64,000 nt of DNA from Paludibacteraceae bacterium (GTDB lineage: Bacteria; Bacteroidota; Bacteroidia; Bacteroidales; Paludibacteraceae), in assembly GCA_024693065.1 (NCBI GenBank), contig JAILLP010000027.1, forward strand, positions 21,737 to 85,736, read 5' to 3'. A program made the position numbers and the translations under genes. Shown piece by piece: positions 34,645-44,140 of the stretch (position 1 is its first letter; each line of letters starts with the position of its first letter). A model generated the notes under the pieces. The model saw only the letters and a list, made by a program, of their open reading frames with translations, ran no database searches and was not told the DNA's origin.

Positions 34645-35688
34645 ATGAAACTGAAAACGTACATGCTGGCGTTCGCGTCGGTCTTAATGCTCGCCCCTTC
34701 CTGCAAGAAGGTGTACGAGGAGAATTATTACAACACTACGAACGAGACGGTCTATACCTACGAGTATTACCAGAAGGTGCTTCTGGATCAAAAGGAGATT
34801 ACGGAGGACATCCGTCCGCCTTACCTGAAGAAGGGTGATACGGTGGCGGTGTTCGCCGCATCGAACAAGGTGACGAAAAGCGAGCTTTCCGCTGGTATCG
34901 CCAAACTGAAGGAGTGGGGACTCAACGTGGTTGAGGCTGACAACCTCTATGAGGACGACGGACGCTATGCGGGCACGCAGTCGCAACGTATCCTCGGTCT
35001 GCAGAAATTGATCGACAACCCTAACATCAAGGCATTGTTTTCCGCCCGTGGCGGTTACGGGGCGGCGCAGGTGATTCCGTTCCTGGACTTGGAGAAACTG
35101 AAGGACCAGCCTAAGTGGGCCGTCGGCTACAGCGATGTGACCGCTTTGCATGTGGCCTTGAATAACCTCGGCATCGAGAGCATACATGGCCCTATGGTGA
35201 ATAAGATGACTGATGCGGAGAGCGTGGAGACGCTTCGCAAGGCGTTGTTCGGCGAGACGGTATCCTATTCGTTCCCTACCACCCAGGATTGTATCACTGG
35301 CAAAGGGGAAGGACGCTTGGTGGGCGGTAACCTCTCCCTCATCTATAGCTTGGGTGGCACGTTGTTCGACCTGAACGCAAAGGATGCCATCCTGCTGATT
35401 GAGGACACGGGCGAGAGCAACTACCACTTGGACCGTATGCTGACGAACCTGAAGCTGAGCGGCAAGCTGGACTGCATCAAAGGTTTGGTGGTGGGTGAGT
35501 TCACCAATATGAACCAAGGCTCGGACAAGCCGATCAATGAGATCATTTTGAGCAAGGTGAAGGATTTGAATATCCCTGTGATGTATGGTTTGGGGGTCGG
35601 TCATGGAACCCCTAACTATGCGGTTTATATGGGACGTCAGGCGAAGCTGGTTGTCGCGAACGACAAGGCTACGCTCACGTTTGAATGA
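34645..35688 (+). CDS. LD-carboxypeptidase-like peptidase (S66 family), lipoprotein
   Basis: The 347-residue protein begins with a lipoprotein signal (MKLKTYMLAFASVLMLAPSC, Cys20). From residue 60 the S66 fold is clear: LKKGDTVAVFAAS, the SARGGYGAAQVIPFLD segment, and the GYSDVTALHVAL nucleophile elbow with its catalytic Ser. Later come LLIEDTGESNYHLDRML and GVGHGTPNYAV, which hold the Glu and His of the Ser-Glu-His triad. S66 enzymes trim the terminal D-alanine from peptidoglycan tetrapeptides or cleave microcin-like compounds. The lipid anchor would place it in the periplasm rather than the cytoplasm. radA follows 18 bases later. Confidence 0.9.
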   Translation: MKLKTYMLAFASVLMLAPSCKKVYEENYYNTTNETVYTYEYYQKVLLDQKEITEDIRPPYLKKGDTVAVFAASNKVTKSELSAGIAKLKEWGLNVVEADNLYEDDGRYAGTQSQRILGLQKLIDNPNIKALFSARGGYGAAQVIPFLDLEKLKDQPKWAVGYSDVTALHVALNNLGIESIHGPMVNKMTDAESVETLRKALFGETVSYSFPTTQDCITGKGEGRLVGGNLSLIYSLGGTLFDLNAKDAILLIEDTGESNYHLDRMLTNLKLSGKLDCIKGLVVGEFTNMNQGSDKPINEIILSKVKDLNIPVMYGLGVGHGTPNYAVYMGRQAKLVVANDKATLTFE

Positions 35689-35706
35689 TTGATAAACTGA
35701 AAAATT

Positions 35707-37077
35707 ATGGCAAAGACAAAATCCGTATACGTGTGCCAGAACTGTGGCGCGGAGGCCCCGAAGTGGGTGGGCAAATGCCCTGCCTGCGGCGAGTGGAATA
35801 CCTACGTCGAGGAGATGGTGCGGAAGGAGAGCGCGAAGAGCGGACAATCGCTCCATTTCATACCCGACAACGGAGGCTCCAAACCAGTCTGCATCGATGA
35901 TGTGGAGACCTCGGAGGAGGTGCGTGACGACACGGGCAACAATGAGTTCAACCGTGTCTTGGGCGGTGGTATCGTGCCGGGCTCCCTCACGCTGATTGGT
36001 GGCGAACCGGGCATCGGTAAGTCCACCCTCATCCTCCAAATCGTGCTGAGCCTCTTCAACAAGAAGACCCTTTACGTCTCGGGCGAGGAGAGCGTCAAAC
36101 AGTTGAAGCTACGTGCGGATCGCCTCTCCGTGAAGTCCAACCCGAACTGCTTCATTGTCAGCGAGACCTCGCTGGAGCAGATCTTCGTGCACATCCAGAA
36201 CGTGCAGCCTGACTTGGTGGTGATCGACTCGATCCAGACCATCAGCACGGAGTTGGTGGAGTCTTCCCCAGGCAGTGTCTCCCAGGTGCGCGAGTGCGCC
36301 GCCGCCATCCTGAAGTTCGCCAAGGAGAGCGGGGTACCCGTCCTGATGGTGGGCCACATCAACAAGGAGGGCAACATCGCCGGACCGAAGGTGCTGGAGC
36401 ATATCGTGGACACGGTCCTGCAGTTCGAGGGCGACCAGCACTACATGTACCGCATCCTCCGTTCCATCAAGAACCGCTTCGGAAGCACCTCCGAACTGGG
36501 CATCTACGAGATGATGCAGTCCGGTCTGCGTGAGGTCACCAACCCTTCCGAGCTTCTGCTGAGCAATAACCATGCGGGTTTGAGCGGCACAGCCATCGGT
36601 GTGGCGATCGAGGGGGTACGTCCCTTCCTGATCGAGGTGCAGTCTCTCGTGAGCTCCGCCGCATACGGTACGCCGCAACGCTCCACCACGGGCTTCGACA
36701 TCCGTAGGCTGAACATGCTCCTGGCGGTGCTGGAGAAGAGGGTAGGCTTCAAGCTGGCGCAGAAGGATGTCTATCTGAACATCGCGGGTGGCCTGCGGAT
36801 CAACGACCCCGCATTGGACCTCGCCATCATCAGCGCCATCCTTTCGTCCAACATGGATGTTGTGGTGGATGCCCATACGTGCCTCACGGGTGAGATAGGC
36901 TTGTCGGGCGAGATCCGTCCCGTGAACCGTATCGAGCAGCGCATATCGGAGGCGGAGAAGCTAGGCTTCAAACGCATCATCATCCCTGAGTTCAAGAACT
37001 TGGACGTGAAGAAGTGGAACATCGAGGTGGTCTGCGCCCGAAAGGTGGATGAGGCATTCTCGGCCCTTTTCGGTTGA
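35707..37077 (+). CDS. radA: DNA repair protein RadA/Sms
   Basis: The 456-residue protein opens with the four-cysteine zinc finger CQNCGAEAPKWVGKCPACGEW. The RecA-like core has Walker A GGEPGIGKST near residue 98, and the RadA-specific KNRFGST motif is near 258. The C-terminal 170 residues form the Lon-like domain (LNMLLAVLEKRVGFKLAQKDVYLNIAGGLRI, and GEIGLSGEIRP). RadA is a helicase that extends heteroduplex during recombination. It shares a strand with the carboxypeptidase and a weak terminator follows. Confidence 0.97.
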   Translation: MAKTKSVYVCQNCGAEAPKWVGKCPACGEWNTYVEEMVRKESAKSGQSLHFIPDNGGSKPVCIDDVETSEEVRDDTGNNEFNRVLGGGIVPGSLTLIGGEPGIGKSTLILQIVLSLFNKKTLYVSGEESVKQLKLRADRLSVKSNPNCFIVSETSLEQIFVHIQNVQPDLVVIDSIQTISTELVESSPGSVSQVRECAAAILKFAKESGVPVLMVGHINKEGNIAGPKVLEHIVDTVLQFEGDQHYMYRILRSIKNRFGSTSELGIYEMMQSGLREVTNPSELLLSNNHAGLSGTAIGVAIEGVRPFLIEVQSLVSSAAYGTPQRSTTGFDIRRLNMLLAVLEKRVGFKLAQKDVYLNIAGGLRINDPALDLAIISAILSSNMDVVVDAHTCLTGEIGLSGEIRPVNRIEQRISEAEKLGFKRIIIPEFKNLDVKKWNIEVVCARKVDEAFSALFG

Positions 37078-37136
37078 TTTGTAATTTTTTAACGGATGGG
37101 AGGGAATATGAAATGTCCCTTCTGCGTTATTAGGGT

Positions 37137-37160
37137 GGGGAAGGTATCCCCCGGTTTTTT
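37137..37160 (+). terminator. Candidate terminator after radA
   Basis: GGGGA (37137-37141) and TCCCC (37147-37151) form a short stem around a 5-base loop, followed by CGG and six T. The stem is short. Confidence 0.5.
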
Positions 37161-37169
37161 AGATCGCTA

Positions 37170-39197
37170 ATGGATATGGATAAGAGACGGTTGCGCATTT
37201 TTTCTGTGCTGTTGGTCTGGACGGTGGCTTCGTTCGCCCAGATCAACACGAAACGTATGATGGATATTGGCAGGAATGCCATCTTCTTCGAGGATTATGT
37301 GCTCTCCATCCAATATTTCAATAAAGTCATCAGTGCGAAACCCTATTGGGCAGACCCCTATTTCTATCGGGGTGTGGCGAAGATTTGCTTGGAGGATTAT
37401 GTCGGGGCGGAGGCGGATTGCAGCGCCGCCTTGGAGCGGAACCCCTTCATGGTGGACGCCTACCGTTGCCGTGGCGCCGCCCGCGCTTGCTTGGGGATGT
37501 ATGACAAGGCCTTGTCCGACTTCGACAAGGGACTGGAGTTCGAGCCCAAGAACAAATACCTCATGCTCTGCAAGGGCTCCGTCTATTCGAGCGAGGAGCG
37601 ATGGGACACGGCCATCGTCGTCTTCTCCGAGATGCTGAAGGCCTACCCGAACTACAAGGACGCTTACCTCAGACGCGGATATTGCTATTTCTCGAACGGT
37701 GACACGGCCAATGCGCTCACCGATTTCGAGAAGGTGCTCTCGATCGACCGTTTCTCGCCGGACGGACATGCGGCTCATGGCTATGTGCTCAATGCCAAGA
37801 AGGATCATGACCGGGCTCTCTCTGAAATGAACGAGGCGATACGGTTGGACCCTTACTGCGTGAACTATTACGTGAATAGGGGTGTGGTCCTCATGGATGC
37901 GGGCGACACGTTGGGGGCGTTGTCGGACTATGACTATGCCATACAGTTGAATCCGACTTGCGTCGCGGCCTTCTTCAACAGGGCTATCCTGCGGACGGAG
38001 CTGGGGCAGAAACGCCTTGCGTTGGAGGACTACGACGAGGTGCTGGACCTGGACCCGGAGAACCATTTTGCGGTCTACAATAGAGCGTTGCTGAAAAAGG
38101 AGCTGGGACAGTATCGCTCCGCAATGAAGGACATATCGGTCATCATCAAAGAGTACCCTAAGTTCTATCCCGCCTATTTCGTCCGCTCGGAGCTGAAGAG
38201 GAAACTGAACGACAAAAAGGGGGCGGAGAACGATTATGTCAAGGCGCTCAGCGTGAAGCAGCAGGGGGAGAAGGAGGCGCAATCTCAGCCTCGCGACAAG
38301 GCTTCCTTGCCGAAGAAGGAGAAGAAGTCTAAGGATATGGGCAACCACAACAATATGGTCGTGATGGATAAGCAGGAGGAGATGCAGCGGCTCACCTACC
38401 GCAGCGAATCGAGGGGACGTGTGCAGAACGTGAATTTCCACGTCGAATTGGGTGCGATCGTCAAGCTGACCGCCCATCCGAAGGCTGGCATGTCCATGGG
38501 TAAGCATACGTTGTTCGACAAGCGCATCAACGTATTCAACGGTAAGAAGATATACCCGGAGAAACTCACCCTCTCGTGCGAGGAGCGGCAGATCGACAAT
38601 GACGAACTGCAGCAATGTTTCTCCCGCATCGAGAAGGCCTCCCACCAGCTCGCAGACCATCCTTCCCCTATGGTCTATTTCTCCCGCTCGCTGGATTACC
38701 TCTGCGTCTCGGATTTCGAGAGCGCTCTGGAGGATTTGAACCAGGCGATAGAGGGCAATGACTCGGAGAACGCTTGGCTCTACTACTTCTGCAGGGCGAA
38801 TGTGCGTTACCTGAAGTATCTCTCCGAAGTGGAGCTGGTCAACAAGGGTGAAATGTCCTTGCCGGAGGGGATGGACCTCTCCATGGTGGGACAGGTGGCG
38901 TGCGACTTGGTGCAGAAGGATTATGACAAGGTGAAGGAACTGATGCCGGATTTCTCTCCGGCTTGGTACAACAGCGGACATGTCTATGTGCGGCAGCAAA
39001 ACTACCAGAGTGCTTTGGACAACTTTTCGAAGTCGATAGCCCTGACCCCCTCGTTCGCGGAGGCTTATTTCAACAGGGGTTTAACCCATATCTACCTGAA
39101 AAAGAAGGACGAAGGAATATCCGACCTGAGCAAGGCGGGCGAGTTGGGGCTCTATTCCGCCTATAACGTGATCAAACGTTTCGGGGGAAACCGGTAG
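37170..39197 (+). CDS. Exported tetratricopeptide repeat protein
   Basis: The 675-residue protein has a signal peptide (residues 1-24, ending SFAQ). Tandem TPR units follow through about residue 350 (SIQYFNKVISAKPYWADPYFYRGVAKI, ALSDYDYAIQLNPTCVAAFFNRAIL). A charged linker with KKEKKSKDMG comes at about 375-395, then a middle region with NVNFHVELGAIVKL. Two more TPR units lie at the end (NFSKSIALTPSFAEAYFNRG). TPR solenoids bind other proteins, and in Bacteroidota exported ones often act in surface complexes. It starts with a promoterless GC-rich region and converges with the NlpC gene. Confidence 0.85.
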   Translation: MDMDKRRLRIFSVLLVWTVASFAQINTKRMMDIGRNAIFFEDYVLSIQYFNKVISAKPYWADPYFYRGVAKICLEDYVGAEADCSAALERNPFMVDAYRCRGAARACLGMYDKALSDFDKGLEFEPKNKYLMLCKGSVYSSEERWDTAIVVFSEMLKAYPNYKDAYLRRGYCYFSNGDTANALTDFEKVLSIDRFSPDGHAAHGYVLNAKKDHDRALSEMNEAIRLDPYCVNYYVNRGVVLMDAGDTLGALSDYDYAIQLNPTCVAAFFNRAILRTELGQKRLALEDYDEVLDLDPENHFAVYNRALLKKELGQYRSAMKDISVIIKEYPKFYPAYFVRSELKRKLNDKKGAENDYVKALSVKQQGEKEAQSQPRDKASLPKKEKKSKDMGNHNNMVVMDKQEEMQRLTYRSESRGRVQNVNFHVELGAIVKLTAHPKAGMSMGKHTLFDKRINVFNGKKIYPEKLTLSCEERQIDNDELQQCFSRIEKASHQLADHPSPMVYFSRSLDYLCVSDFESALEDLNQAIEGNDSENAWLYYFCRANVRYLKYLSEVELVNKGEMSLPEGMDLSMVGQVACDLVQKDYDKVKELMPDFSPAWYNSGHVYVRQQNYQSALDNFSKSIALTPSFAEAYFNRGLTHIYLKKKDEGISDLSKAGELGLYSAYNVIKRFGGNR

Positions 39198-39207
39198 GCG
39201 TTGAGGC

Positions 39208-40284
39208 CTATTGCTCGGTGTTTTTCAGGATGATGAGGGTCTGCCCGATCTTCAACGCGTTGCCTTTCAGATGGTTCCATCGCTGGATATCCTCCACGCT
39301 ACAACCATACTGCTTCGAGAGCCGGTAGAGGGTCTCCTTGGATTGCACCGTGTGGGTGATGGTGTCGGTGGCGACAGGTGCCGGCTCCTTCTTCTCCTCC
39401 TCTTGCGGAGTGGGTTCTTCCCTTCTGTTCTTCTCCTGGTCTTGCGCTGTAGGGCGGGTGACGTAGAGCGATTGCCCGATCTTCAGGTAGGTGTTTTTCA
39501 GATGGTTCCATTCCATCAGATCCTTTACGGTGCAATCGTATTTCCTTGCTATCTTGAAGAGTGTCTCTTTCCTTTTCACAATGTGGCAGAGCGCCTCCGT
39601 CGGTGCGGCGGGTTCCTCCTTTTGTGGCTCGGAAGGCTCCTCTTGCGGGTCTGGTTTTCTCTTCTCCTTCTTTCCCTCCTTCTCCTCTACGGGTTCCGGT
39701 TGGGGTTCTTCTTCCTGGTTAGGCGGTGTTATCTCCTGTGGCTCCTCCTCCGGGGTGTCGTCTGTGGTGGATGGATGTTGCTCCTTCCTCTCGTCTTCTC
39801 CGATGACTCTGCGTATGCCTATGAAGCGGATGCGGTAGTAGTCCGACTCCGGGTAGTTGTCGATGGTGATGCCCTTGTTGACGGATGCGTGGATGAATTG
39901 CAGGGTAGTATTCTTTCCGTCTTCGTTCACGTCGTAGATGATGCCCACGTGTCCCACGCCCTTCGATTTGGAATTGCTTCCCTTGAAGAAGATGAGGTCG
40001 CCCTTTTGCGCATTCTCCAGCTTGGTCTTTTCGCCTTGCAGGTATTGGGAGGCGGACGATGCGTAGAGCTCGTAGCCGAATTGGCGGAAGACGTACCCCG
40101 TGAAGCCTGAGCAGTCGAACCGGTTGGGGCCCTTCCCGGCGTACTGATACCTCTTCCCGATGTGGCGGGTCGCCTCGGTGATGATGGAGTCCCGCAGCGT
40201 TAGGGTGGAGTTCTTTCCCCTCCTTGCGTATGAGGCGTAAGGCGAAATAATCAATAATATCAGTGCTATTATCTTTATTCTCAT
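39208..40284 (-). CDS. NlpC/P60 endopeptidase with two LysM domains
   Basis: The 358-residue protein has a signal peptide (residues 1-20) and an NlpC/P60 domain. The catalytic Cys is in RFDCSGFTGYVFRQFGY near residue 58 and the His in GHVGIIYDVNEDG near 115. A Pro/Glu-rich linker (about 168-230) carries long runs of PEEEP and EEPQPEP. Two LysM domains follow (HIVKRKETLFKIARKYDC and HTVQSKETLYRLSKQYGC). It would cleave peptide stems in peptidoglycan, held on the glycan by the LysM units. It appears monocistronic and convergent with the TPR protein. Confidence 0.93.
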   Translation of the reverse strand: MRIKIIALILLIISPYASYARRGKNSTLTLRDSIITEATRHIGKRYQYAGKGPNRFDCSGFTGYVFRQFGYELYASSASQYLQGEKTKLENAQKGDLIFFKGSNSKSKGVGHVGIIYDVNEDGKNTTLQFIHASVNKGITIDNYPESDYYRIRFIGIRRVIGEDERKEQHPSTTDDTPEEEPQEITPPNQEEEPQPEPVEEKEGKKEKRKPDPQEEPSEPQKEEPAAPTEALCHIVKRKETLFKIARKYDCTVKDLMEWNHLKNTYLKIGQSLYVTRPTAQDQEKNRREEPTPQEEEKKEPAPVATDTITHTVQSKETLYRLSKQYGCSVEDIQRWNHLKGNALKIGQTLIILKNTEQ

Positions 40285-40355
40285 GCGGCAAAGGTAATCA
40301 TTTTTTTTCAGAGAGAACGCATGCCCCTCTCTTCCCTCTTTCCAAGGGAGGGCGT

Positions 40356-41063
40356 CTAATCCCCGACTTGCACCTTCTCGCCAAGGTATTTAGGCTTTTT
40401 GTGGAGCAACAGGTCGACGAACAATTTCACGCGGGCCAGCTTCTCCCTCAGCATGGTCTTGAAGCCATAGTATGCCTGCACATCCTTTGCGTTGAAGCCA
40501 ATGGCGGCTATACCGTAATGCCTTGCCAGATAGATGGCCCGTTCGTTGTGGAACTGCTGCGACACGATGGTGAAGGCGGTCTGCCCGAAGATCTCCTTGC
40601 AACGCACCACCGAATCCAACGTGCGGAATCCCGCATAGTCCAGGTAAATCCTTTCCGCCGGGATGCCCGCCGCCACCAAGTCGTTTTTCATGTCTGTAGG
40701 CTCGTCGTAATCCTCCCTGGAGTTGTCGCCGCTGACAATCACATAATCCACCTTATGGGCATGGAAAAGCGCCGCCACGGCCTCGATTCTGTATTGGTAG
40801 TAGAGGTTTTTCCTCCCGTCGCTCAGGTATTTGGAGGTGCCTAAGAGCAGGGCGGTTTTGTTGTAGGGAATGCTTTCGACGGATGGGTAGACCATCTTTT
40901 TCGTCGAGCACGAGACGAAAAGGTTCGATGTGATGATCGAGACGAGAATCACACTCGGCGAAACGATCAGCCATCTCTTCCACCTGATCTTCCTCAGACT
41001 GATTTTAGATTTCAGCCAGAGGACTGCCGCCCGTATTTTATCCAGTTTCTTACCCATGTCCAT
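40356..41063 (-). CDS. SanA/YdcF-like DUF218 membrane protein
   Basis: The frame is open from 41096, but the shorter start at 41063 (MDMGKKLDKIRA) seems more likely because the first eleven residues are atypical. A transmembrane segment at about 44-60 (LIVSPSVILVSIITSNLFV) ends in a Cys-Ser. The DUF218 domain follows: ALLLGTSKYL, VDYVIVSGDN with the DYDEPTDMKNDL helix, and FTIVSQQFHNERAIYLAR. SanA relatives affect envelope barrier function in enterobacteria, but their biochemistry is unclear. It is monocistronic, with an intergenic repeat upstream. Confidence 0.88.
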   Translation of the reverse strand: MDMGKKLDKIRAAVLWLKSKISLRKIRWKRWLIVSPSVILVSIITSNLFVSCSTKKMVYPSVESIPYNKTALLLGTSKYLSDGRKNLYYQYRIEAVAALFHAHKVDYVIVSGDNSREDYDEPTDMKNDLVAAGIPAERIYLDYAGFRTLDSVVRCKEIFGQTAFTIVSQQFHNERAIYLARHYGIAAIGFNAKDVQAYYGFKTMLREKLARVKLFVDLLLHKKPKYLGEKVQVGD

Positions 41064-41167
41064 TTGTGAGAATGACGACGGTTGGTGACCAGCCACGCAA
41101 CCATTCGCAAAGATAAGTATTTATCGCATAATGTCTATTGGGAGGGTGCGAATAAGTGAGAATACCG

Positions 41168-41212
41168 CAATATTTACTATTTGACGATTTACTATTTGCG
41201 ATTTGCTATTGC
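41168..41212. repeat. Dispersed TTTACTATTTG / GATTTGC repeat
   Basis: ATTTACTATTTGACGATTTA and following units match the family at 20.15-20.20, 23.55 and about 0.94 kb. It lies between the SanA-like gene and the ddh terminator. Confidence 0.75.
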
Positions 41213-41214
41213 AC

Positions 41215-41244
41215 AAAAAAGCCCCCAAGCCAAGCAAGGGGGCC
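41215..41244 (-). terminator. Terminator of ddh
   Basis: GCCCCC (41221-41226) and GGGGGC (41238-41243) form the stem, and the minus strand then has a six-T run (41215-41220). Confidence 0.9.
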
Positions 41245-41267
41245 TATGCAAATGAAGCCGATGGTTA

Positions 41268-42164
41268 TTATACCAAGCTCTTGATCAATGTTTCCCTGTC
41301 GCCAGCCAACAGATCCATAGGAGCGATCTCAGGCAAAGCGTAGCAGCCAGGACGTTGTTTCACCACCGCGCGTGCGCAGGAGGTCAATACCTGAGCCGTC
41401 AAGGCAGGGTTGTTGATGTGCATGCGGAACTCGAACAGTTGGTTCTGAGTCTTGCCGGAAACACCCTTGCGCTCGATCAACACACCGTGTCCCATATCCT
41501 TGCAGTCGTCCACACTATTGACAGGGATGACGTGCAATTCATCGTGAGCGAAGTAGTCGTCCGCCTTCAATTCAGCGTACACTTGCTCAGCGGTGTAGCC
41601 AGGCTCCAGTTCCACGTAAACCATACGGCTGTGGATGCTTTGACCCTTAGGGATCGTCATGGAGAGAGCGTTCTTCACGCCCTTCTTGCCACGGGCCACT
41701 ACGGAGTGTCCCATGCTCATGCCTGGACCGAAGTTCGTATAAGTCAAGCCCTTAGGAGCCATGGCCATCAAGAGGGTACGGATGACAGAGTCTGTTCCTG
41801 GGTCCCAGCCTGCGGAGATGATAGCGGCCACGTTATGTTTCTTAGCCACCTCGTCCAATGATTGGTGAAGATCCCACACCTGGCCGTGGATGTCGAAGCT
41901 ATCCACCGTGTAGATGCCCTTCTCCAAAATGCTTTTAGCCACCTCTGGAATGTTTCTGGTCGGGGTGCAGAGAATAGCCACATCCACCTTGCCGAGTTCG
42001 TCGATGTTAGCGACCACCTTCACGTCTGCCAATTCGGCCGGCTTGTTGGATGGGTCACGGCGAACGACGCCCGCCAGTTCCATATCAGGTGCTGCTTGGA
42101 TCGCTTCCACGCTGAAGCGACCGATGTTGCCATAACCGACAACAGCAACTCTTAGTTTTCCCAT
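41268..42164 (-). CDS. ddh: meso-Diaminopimelate D-dehydrogenase
   Basis: I start at ATG 42164 (MGKLRVAVVGYGNIG), since the Rossmann fold begins at once. The open frame extends 16 codons more. The 298-residue enzyme shows GYGNIGR near residue 9, the CTPTRNIP segment, the substrate region SFDIHGQVWDLHQSLD, and the conserved ISAGWDPGTDS motif of the family. It reductively aminates tetrahydrodipicolinate to meso-diaminopimelate with NADPH, in the one-step lysine and peptidoglycan route. The neighbour gdhA also uses NADPH and ammonia, so the two ammonia-fixing genes lie together, each with its own terminator. Confidence 0.95.
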   Translation of the reverse strand: MGKLRVAVVGYGNIGRFSVEAIQAAPDMELAGVVRRDPSNKPAELADVKVVANIDELGKVDVAILCTPTRNIPEVAKSILEKGIYTVDSFDIHGQVWDLHQSLDEVAKKHNVAAIISAGWDPGTDSVIRTLLMAMAPKGLTYTNFGPGMSMGHSVVARGKKGVKNALSMTIPKGQSIHSRMVYVELEPGYTAEQVYAELKADDYFAHDELHVIPVNSVDDCKDMGHGVLIERKGVSGKTQNQLFEFRMHINNPALTAQVLTSCARAVVKQRPGCYALPEIAPMDLLAGDRETLIKSLV

Positions 42165-42191
42165 TGTTGTAATATTTAGCGTTTTAACAAA

Positions 42192-42223
42192 AAATCCCCG
42201 AAGCGAGAACACGACGGGGATTT
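42192..42223 (-). terminator. Terminator of gdhA
   Basis: AAATCCCCG (42192-42200) pairs with CGGGGATTT (42215-42223). A T-rich end follows on the minus strand, so it could also act in the other direction. Confidence 0.9.
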
Positions 42224-42241
42224 TTATCGTATCGGATATTA

Positions 42242-43597
42242 TTATACCAATCCTTGAGCAAGCATAGCGTCAGCTACCTTCACGAAACCGGCGATGTTAG
42301 CGCCCTTCACGTAGTTAACTGTACCGTCAGCTTCCTTACCATACTTCACGCAGTTGTCGTGGATGTTCTTCATGATCCATTTCAACTTGTTGTCAACTTC
42401 CTCAGCTGTCCAAGAGATACGTCCAGAGTTCTGGCACATCTCCAAACCTGAAGTAGCCACACCACCGGCGTTAGAAGCCTTACCTGGAGAGTAAAGGATC
42501 TTAGCTGCGATGAATGCGTTAACAGCCTCGATAGTAGAAGGCATGTTAGCACCCTCGGCAACCACCTTAACACCCTTAGCGAGAAGAGCCTTAGCGTCAG
42601 CACCGTCCAACTCGTTCTGAGTTGCGCAAGGCATAGCTACATCGAGAGACTTGATCTCAGCGATTTGCCAAGGACGTTGGTTCTCGTAGTACTTAGCTGA
42701 TGGATACTTAGCTGCATACTCCTTGATACGGCCACGTTTTACGTTCTTCAACTCGAAGATGAAGTCCAATTTCTCCTTAGAGATACCATCTGGATCGTAG
42801 ATAGAACCGTTAGAGTCAGATACGGTAAGAACCTTGGCACCCAATTGAGTACATTTCTCAACTGCGTATTGAGCAACGTTACCAGAACCAGAGATGGCTA
42901 CAGTCTTGCCCTTCAAGGTGTCACCCTTAGTCTCCAACATATATTGTGCGAAGTAAGTTGTTCCGTAACCAGTAGCCTCAGGACGGATCAAAGATCCACC
43001 GAAAGAAAGACCCTTACCAGTCAAAACACCTACGAACTCGTTTCTCAATCTCTTGTATTGTCCGAACATGAAACCAACCTCACGTGCGCCAGTACCTATA
43101 TCACCGGCAGGAACGTCAGTGTCAGCACCGATGTGACGGAACAACTCAGTCATGAAGCTTTGGCAGAAACGCATAACCTCATTGTCTGATTTGCCCTTAG
43201 GGTCGAAGTCAGAACCACCTTTACCACCACCCATAGGGAGAGTAGTCAAAGAGTTCTTCAATACTTGCTCGAATGCCAAGAATTTCAAAAGACCCAAGTT
43301 TACAGAAGGGTGCAAACGGATACCTCCCTTGTAAGGACCGATCGCGCTGTTCATTTGAACACGGAAACCACGGTTGATTTGGAACTCTCCCTTATCGTCG
43401 ATCCAAGGAACACGGAAGATGATTACTCTCTCAGGCTCACACATTCTCTCAAGAATCTTAGCCTCTTTGTACTTAGGGTTAGCCTCGATGAATGGCATCA
43501 AAGACTCAACAACCTCCTGAACTGCCTGGTGGAAAGGAGCCTCGCCTGGGTTCTTGGCGATCACCTTGTCCATGAATTCTTTTACTTTTGCATCCAT
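42242..43597 (-). CDS. gdhA: NADP-specific glutamate dehydrogenase
   Basis: The 451-residue enzyme has the hallmarks of the hexameric type I enzyme: GYKGGIRLHPSVNLGLLKFL and the catalytic Lys in PMGGGKGGSDFDPKGKSD near residue 125. DVPAGDIGTGAREVGFM follows, and ISGSGNVAQYAVEK starts the coenzyme Rossmann fold near 237. It combines 2-oxoglutarate and ammonia to glutamate with NADPH. Codon choice is narrow, with few rare codons, as expected for an abundant enzyme. The minus-strand promoter region (43669-43676) and a terminator downstream suggest a single-gene transcript. Confidence 0.97.
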   Translation of the reverse strand: MDAKVKEFMDKVIAKNPGEAPFHQAVQEVVESLMPFIEANPKYKEAKILERMCEPERVIIFRVPWIDDKGEFQINRGFRVQMNSAIGPYKGGIRLHPSVNLGLLKFLAFEQVLKNSLTTLPMGGGKGGSDFDPKGKSDNEVMRFCQSFMTELFRHIGADTDVPAGDIGTGAREVGFMFGQYKRLRNEFVGVLTGKGLSFGGSLIRPEATGYGTTYFAQYMLETKGDTLKGKTVAISGSGNVAQYAVEKCTQLGAKVLTVSDSNGSIYDPDGISKEKLDFIFELKNVKRGRIKEYAAKYPSAKYYENQRPWQIAEIKSLDVAMPCATQNELDGADAKALLAKGVKVVAEGANMPSTIEAVNAFIAAKILYSPGKASNAGGVATSGLEMCQNSGRISWTAEEVDNKLKWIMKNIHDNCVKYGKEADGTVNYVKGANIAGFVKVADAMLAQGLV

Positions 43598-43668
43598 GAT
43601 TTTTAAAATAATGCGTTAGAAATATATTTTTTTATTCGATTTAATAAACTTATTTTTCGAAATCGATG

Positions 43669-43676
43669 CAAATATA
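43669..43676 (-). promoter_or_regulatory. -7 element (TATATTTG on the minus strand) of gdhA
   Basis: The minus strand reads TATATTTG. A TTTTTG lies upstream with a spacer of 17-18 bases, slightly short. The start codon is about 70 bases downstream. Confidence 0.55.
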
Positions 43677-43739
43677 CCACTTTTTTCTTTGCGCAAAAAC
43701 TTTTTTCCTCTTTTTTGAAATATTTTTTTTGGTTTGCGA

Positions 43740-44140
43740 AACAATTTGACAGAAAACATAGTGTTTTTGGAACAAAATGACAAACGGGGAGGATTATGAA
43801 ACGTTAGTTCGACGGAGTCAATTTTGAATTAATTTGCCACTTTAAACTCTTAATTCTTAACTCTTAACTCTTAACTTGTGAAGATGCCCGAAGTTTTCTT
43901 CGCATAGTTTCGAATCATCATAAGATGGTCGTTCATTCCCTTCTTATTTGCTTGATTTCCTGCGGATTGTTTGCAAATTCCAAGAGTTTTTCTAAAATTT
44001 GTAATAATCTTAACCTTCCAGACGGTCCGAATAACGGAGGTTTCAGAAGGCATTATCGTTCGTATTGATTCAGATGGAACGGAAACGGTAGTGACGGTAA
44101 CGAAAAAAATAGGTGATGACATCAAAATTGAAATAATCGA
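43740..44140. other. Repeat-rich gap and fragment of a plus-strand gene
   Basis: The segment 43798-43831 is an inverted copy of the AATTGACT...CGAACTGACGTTTC repeat, and 43850-43878 holds TTAACTC units. From about 43970 a plus-strand frame lacking an ATG continues to a TGA at 44142-44144. It has a repeat-derived first part (LQIPRVFLKFVII) and a gene-like end (TVRITEVSEGIIVRIDSDGT). It overlaps the next ATG as ATGA, the mark of a coupled upstream gene of which only the tail is present. Confidence 0.5.
43987..44004. repeat. Dispersed repeat shared with 34504-34521
   Basis: TTTTTCTAAAATTTGTAA is identical at both sites, and about 25 bases of 5' flank are similar. Confidence 0.75.

Noticed and set aside
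34684..36039. 451-codon minus-strand frame across the carboxypeptidase and radA genes
   Set aside because: It spans two well supported genes and their gap, so it is an antisense artefact.
37167..38999. 610-codon minus-strand frame opposite the TPR protein
   Set aside because: It is antisense to a repeat-containing gene with strong domain support, and contains no recognisable motif.
43871..44125. 84-codon minus-strand frame in the gap before the immunity-like gene
   Set aside because: The plus strand shows gene-like sequence coupled to the next start, which explains the region better.
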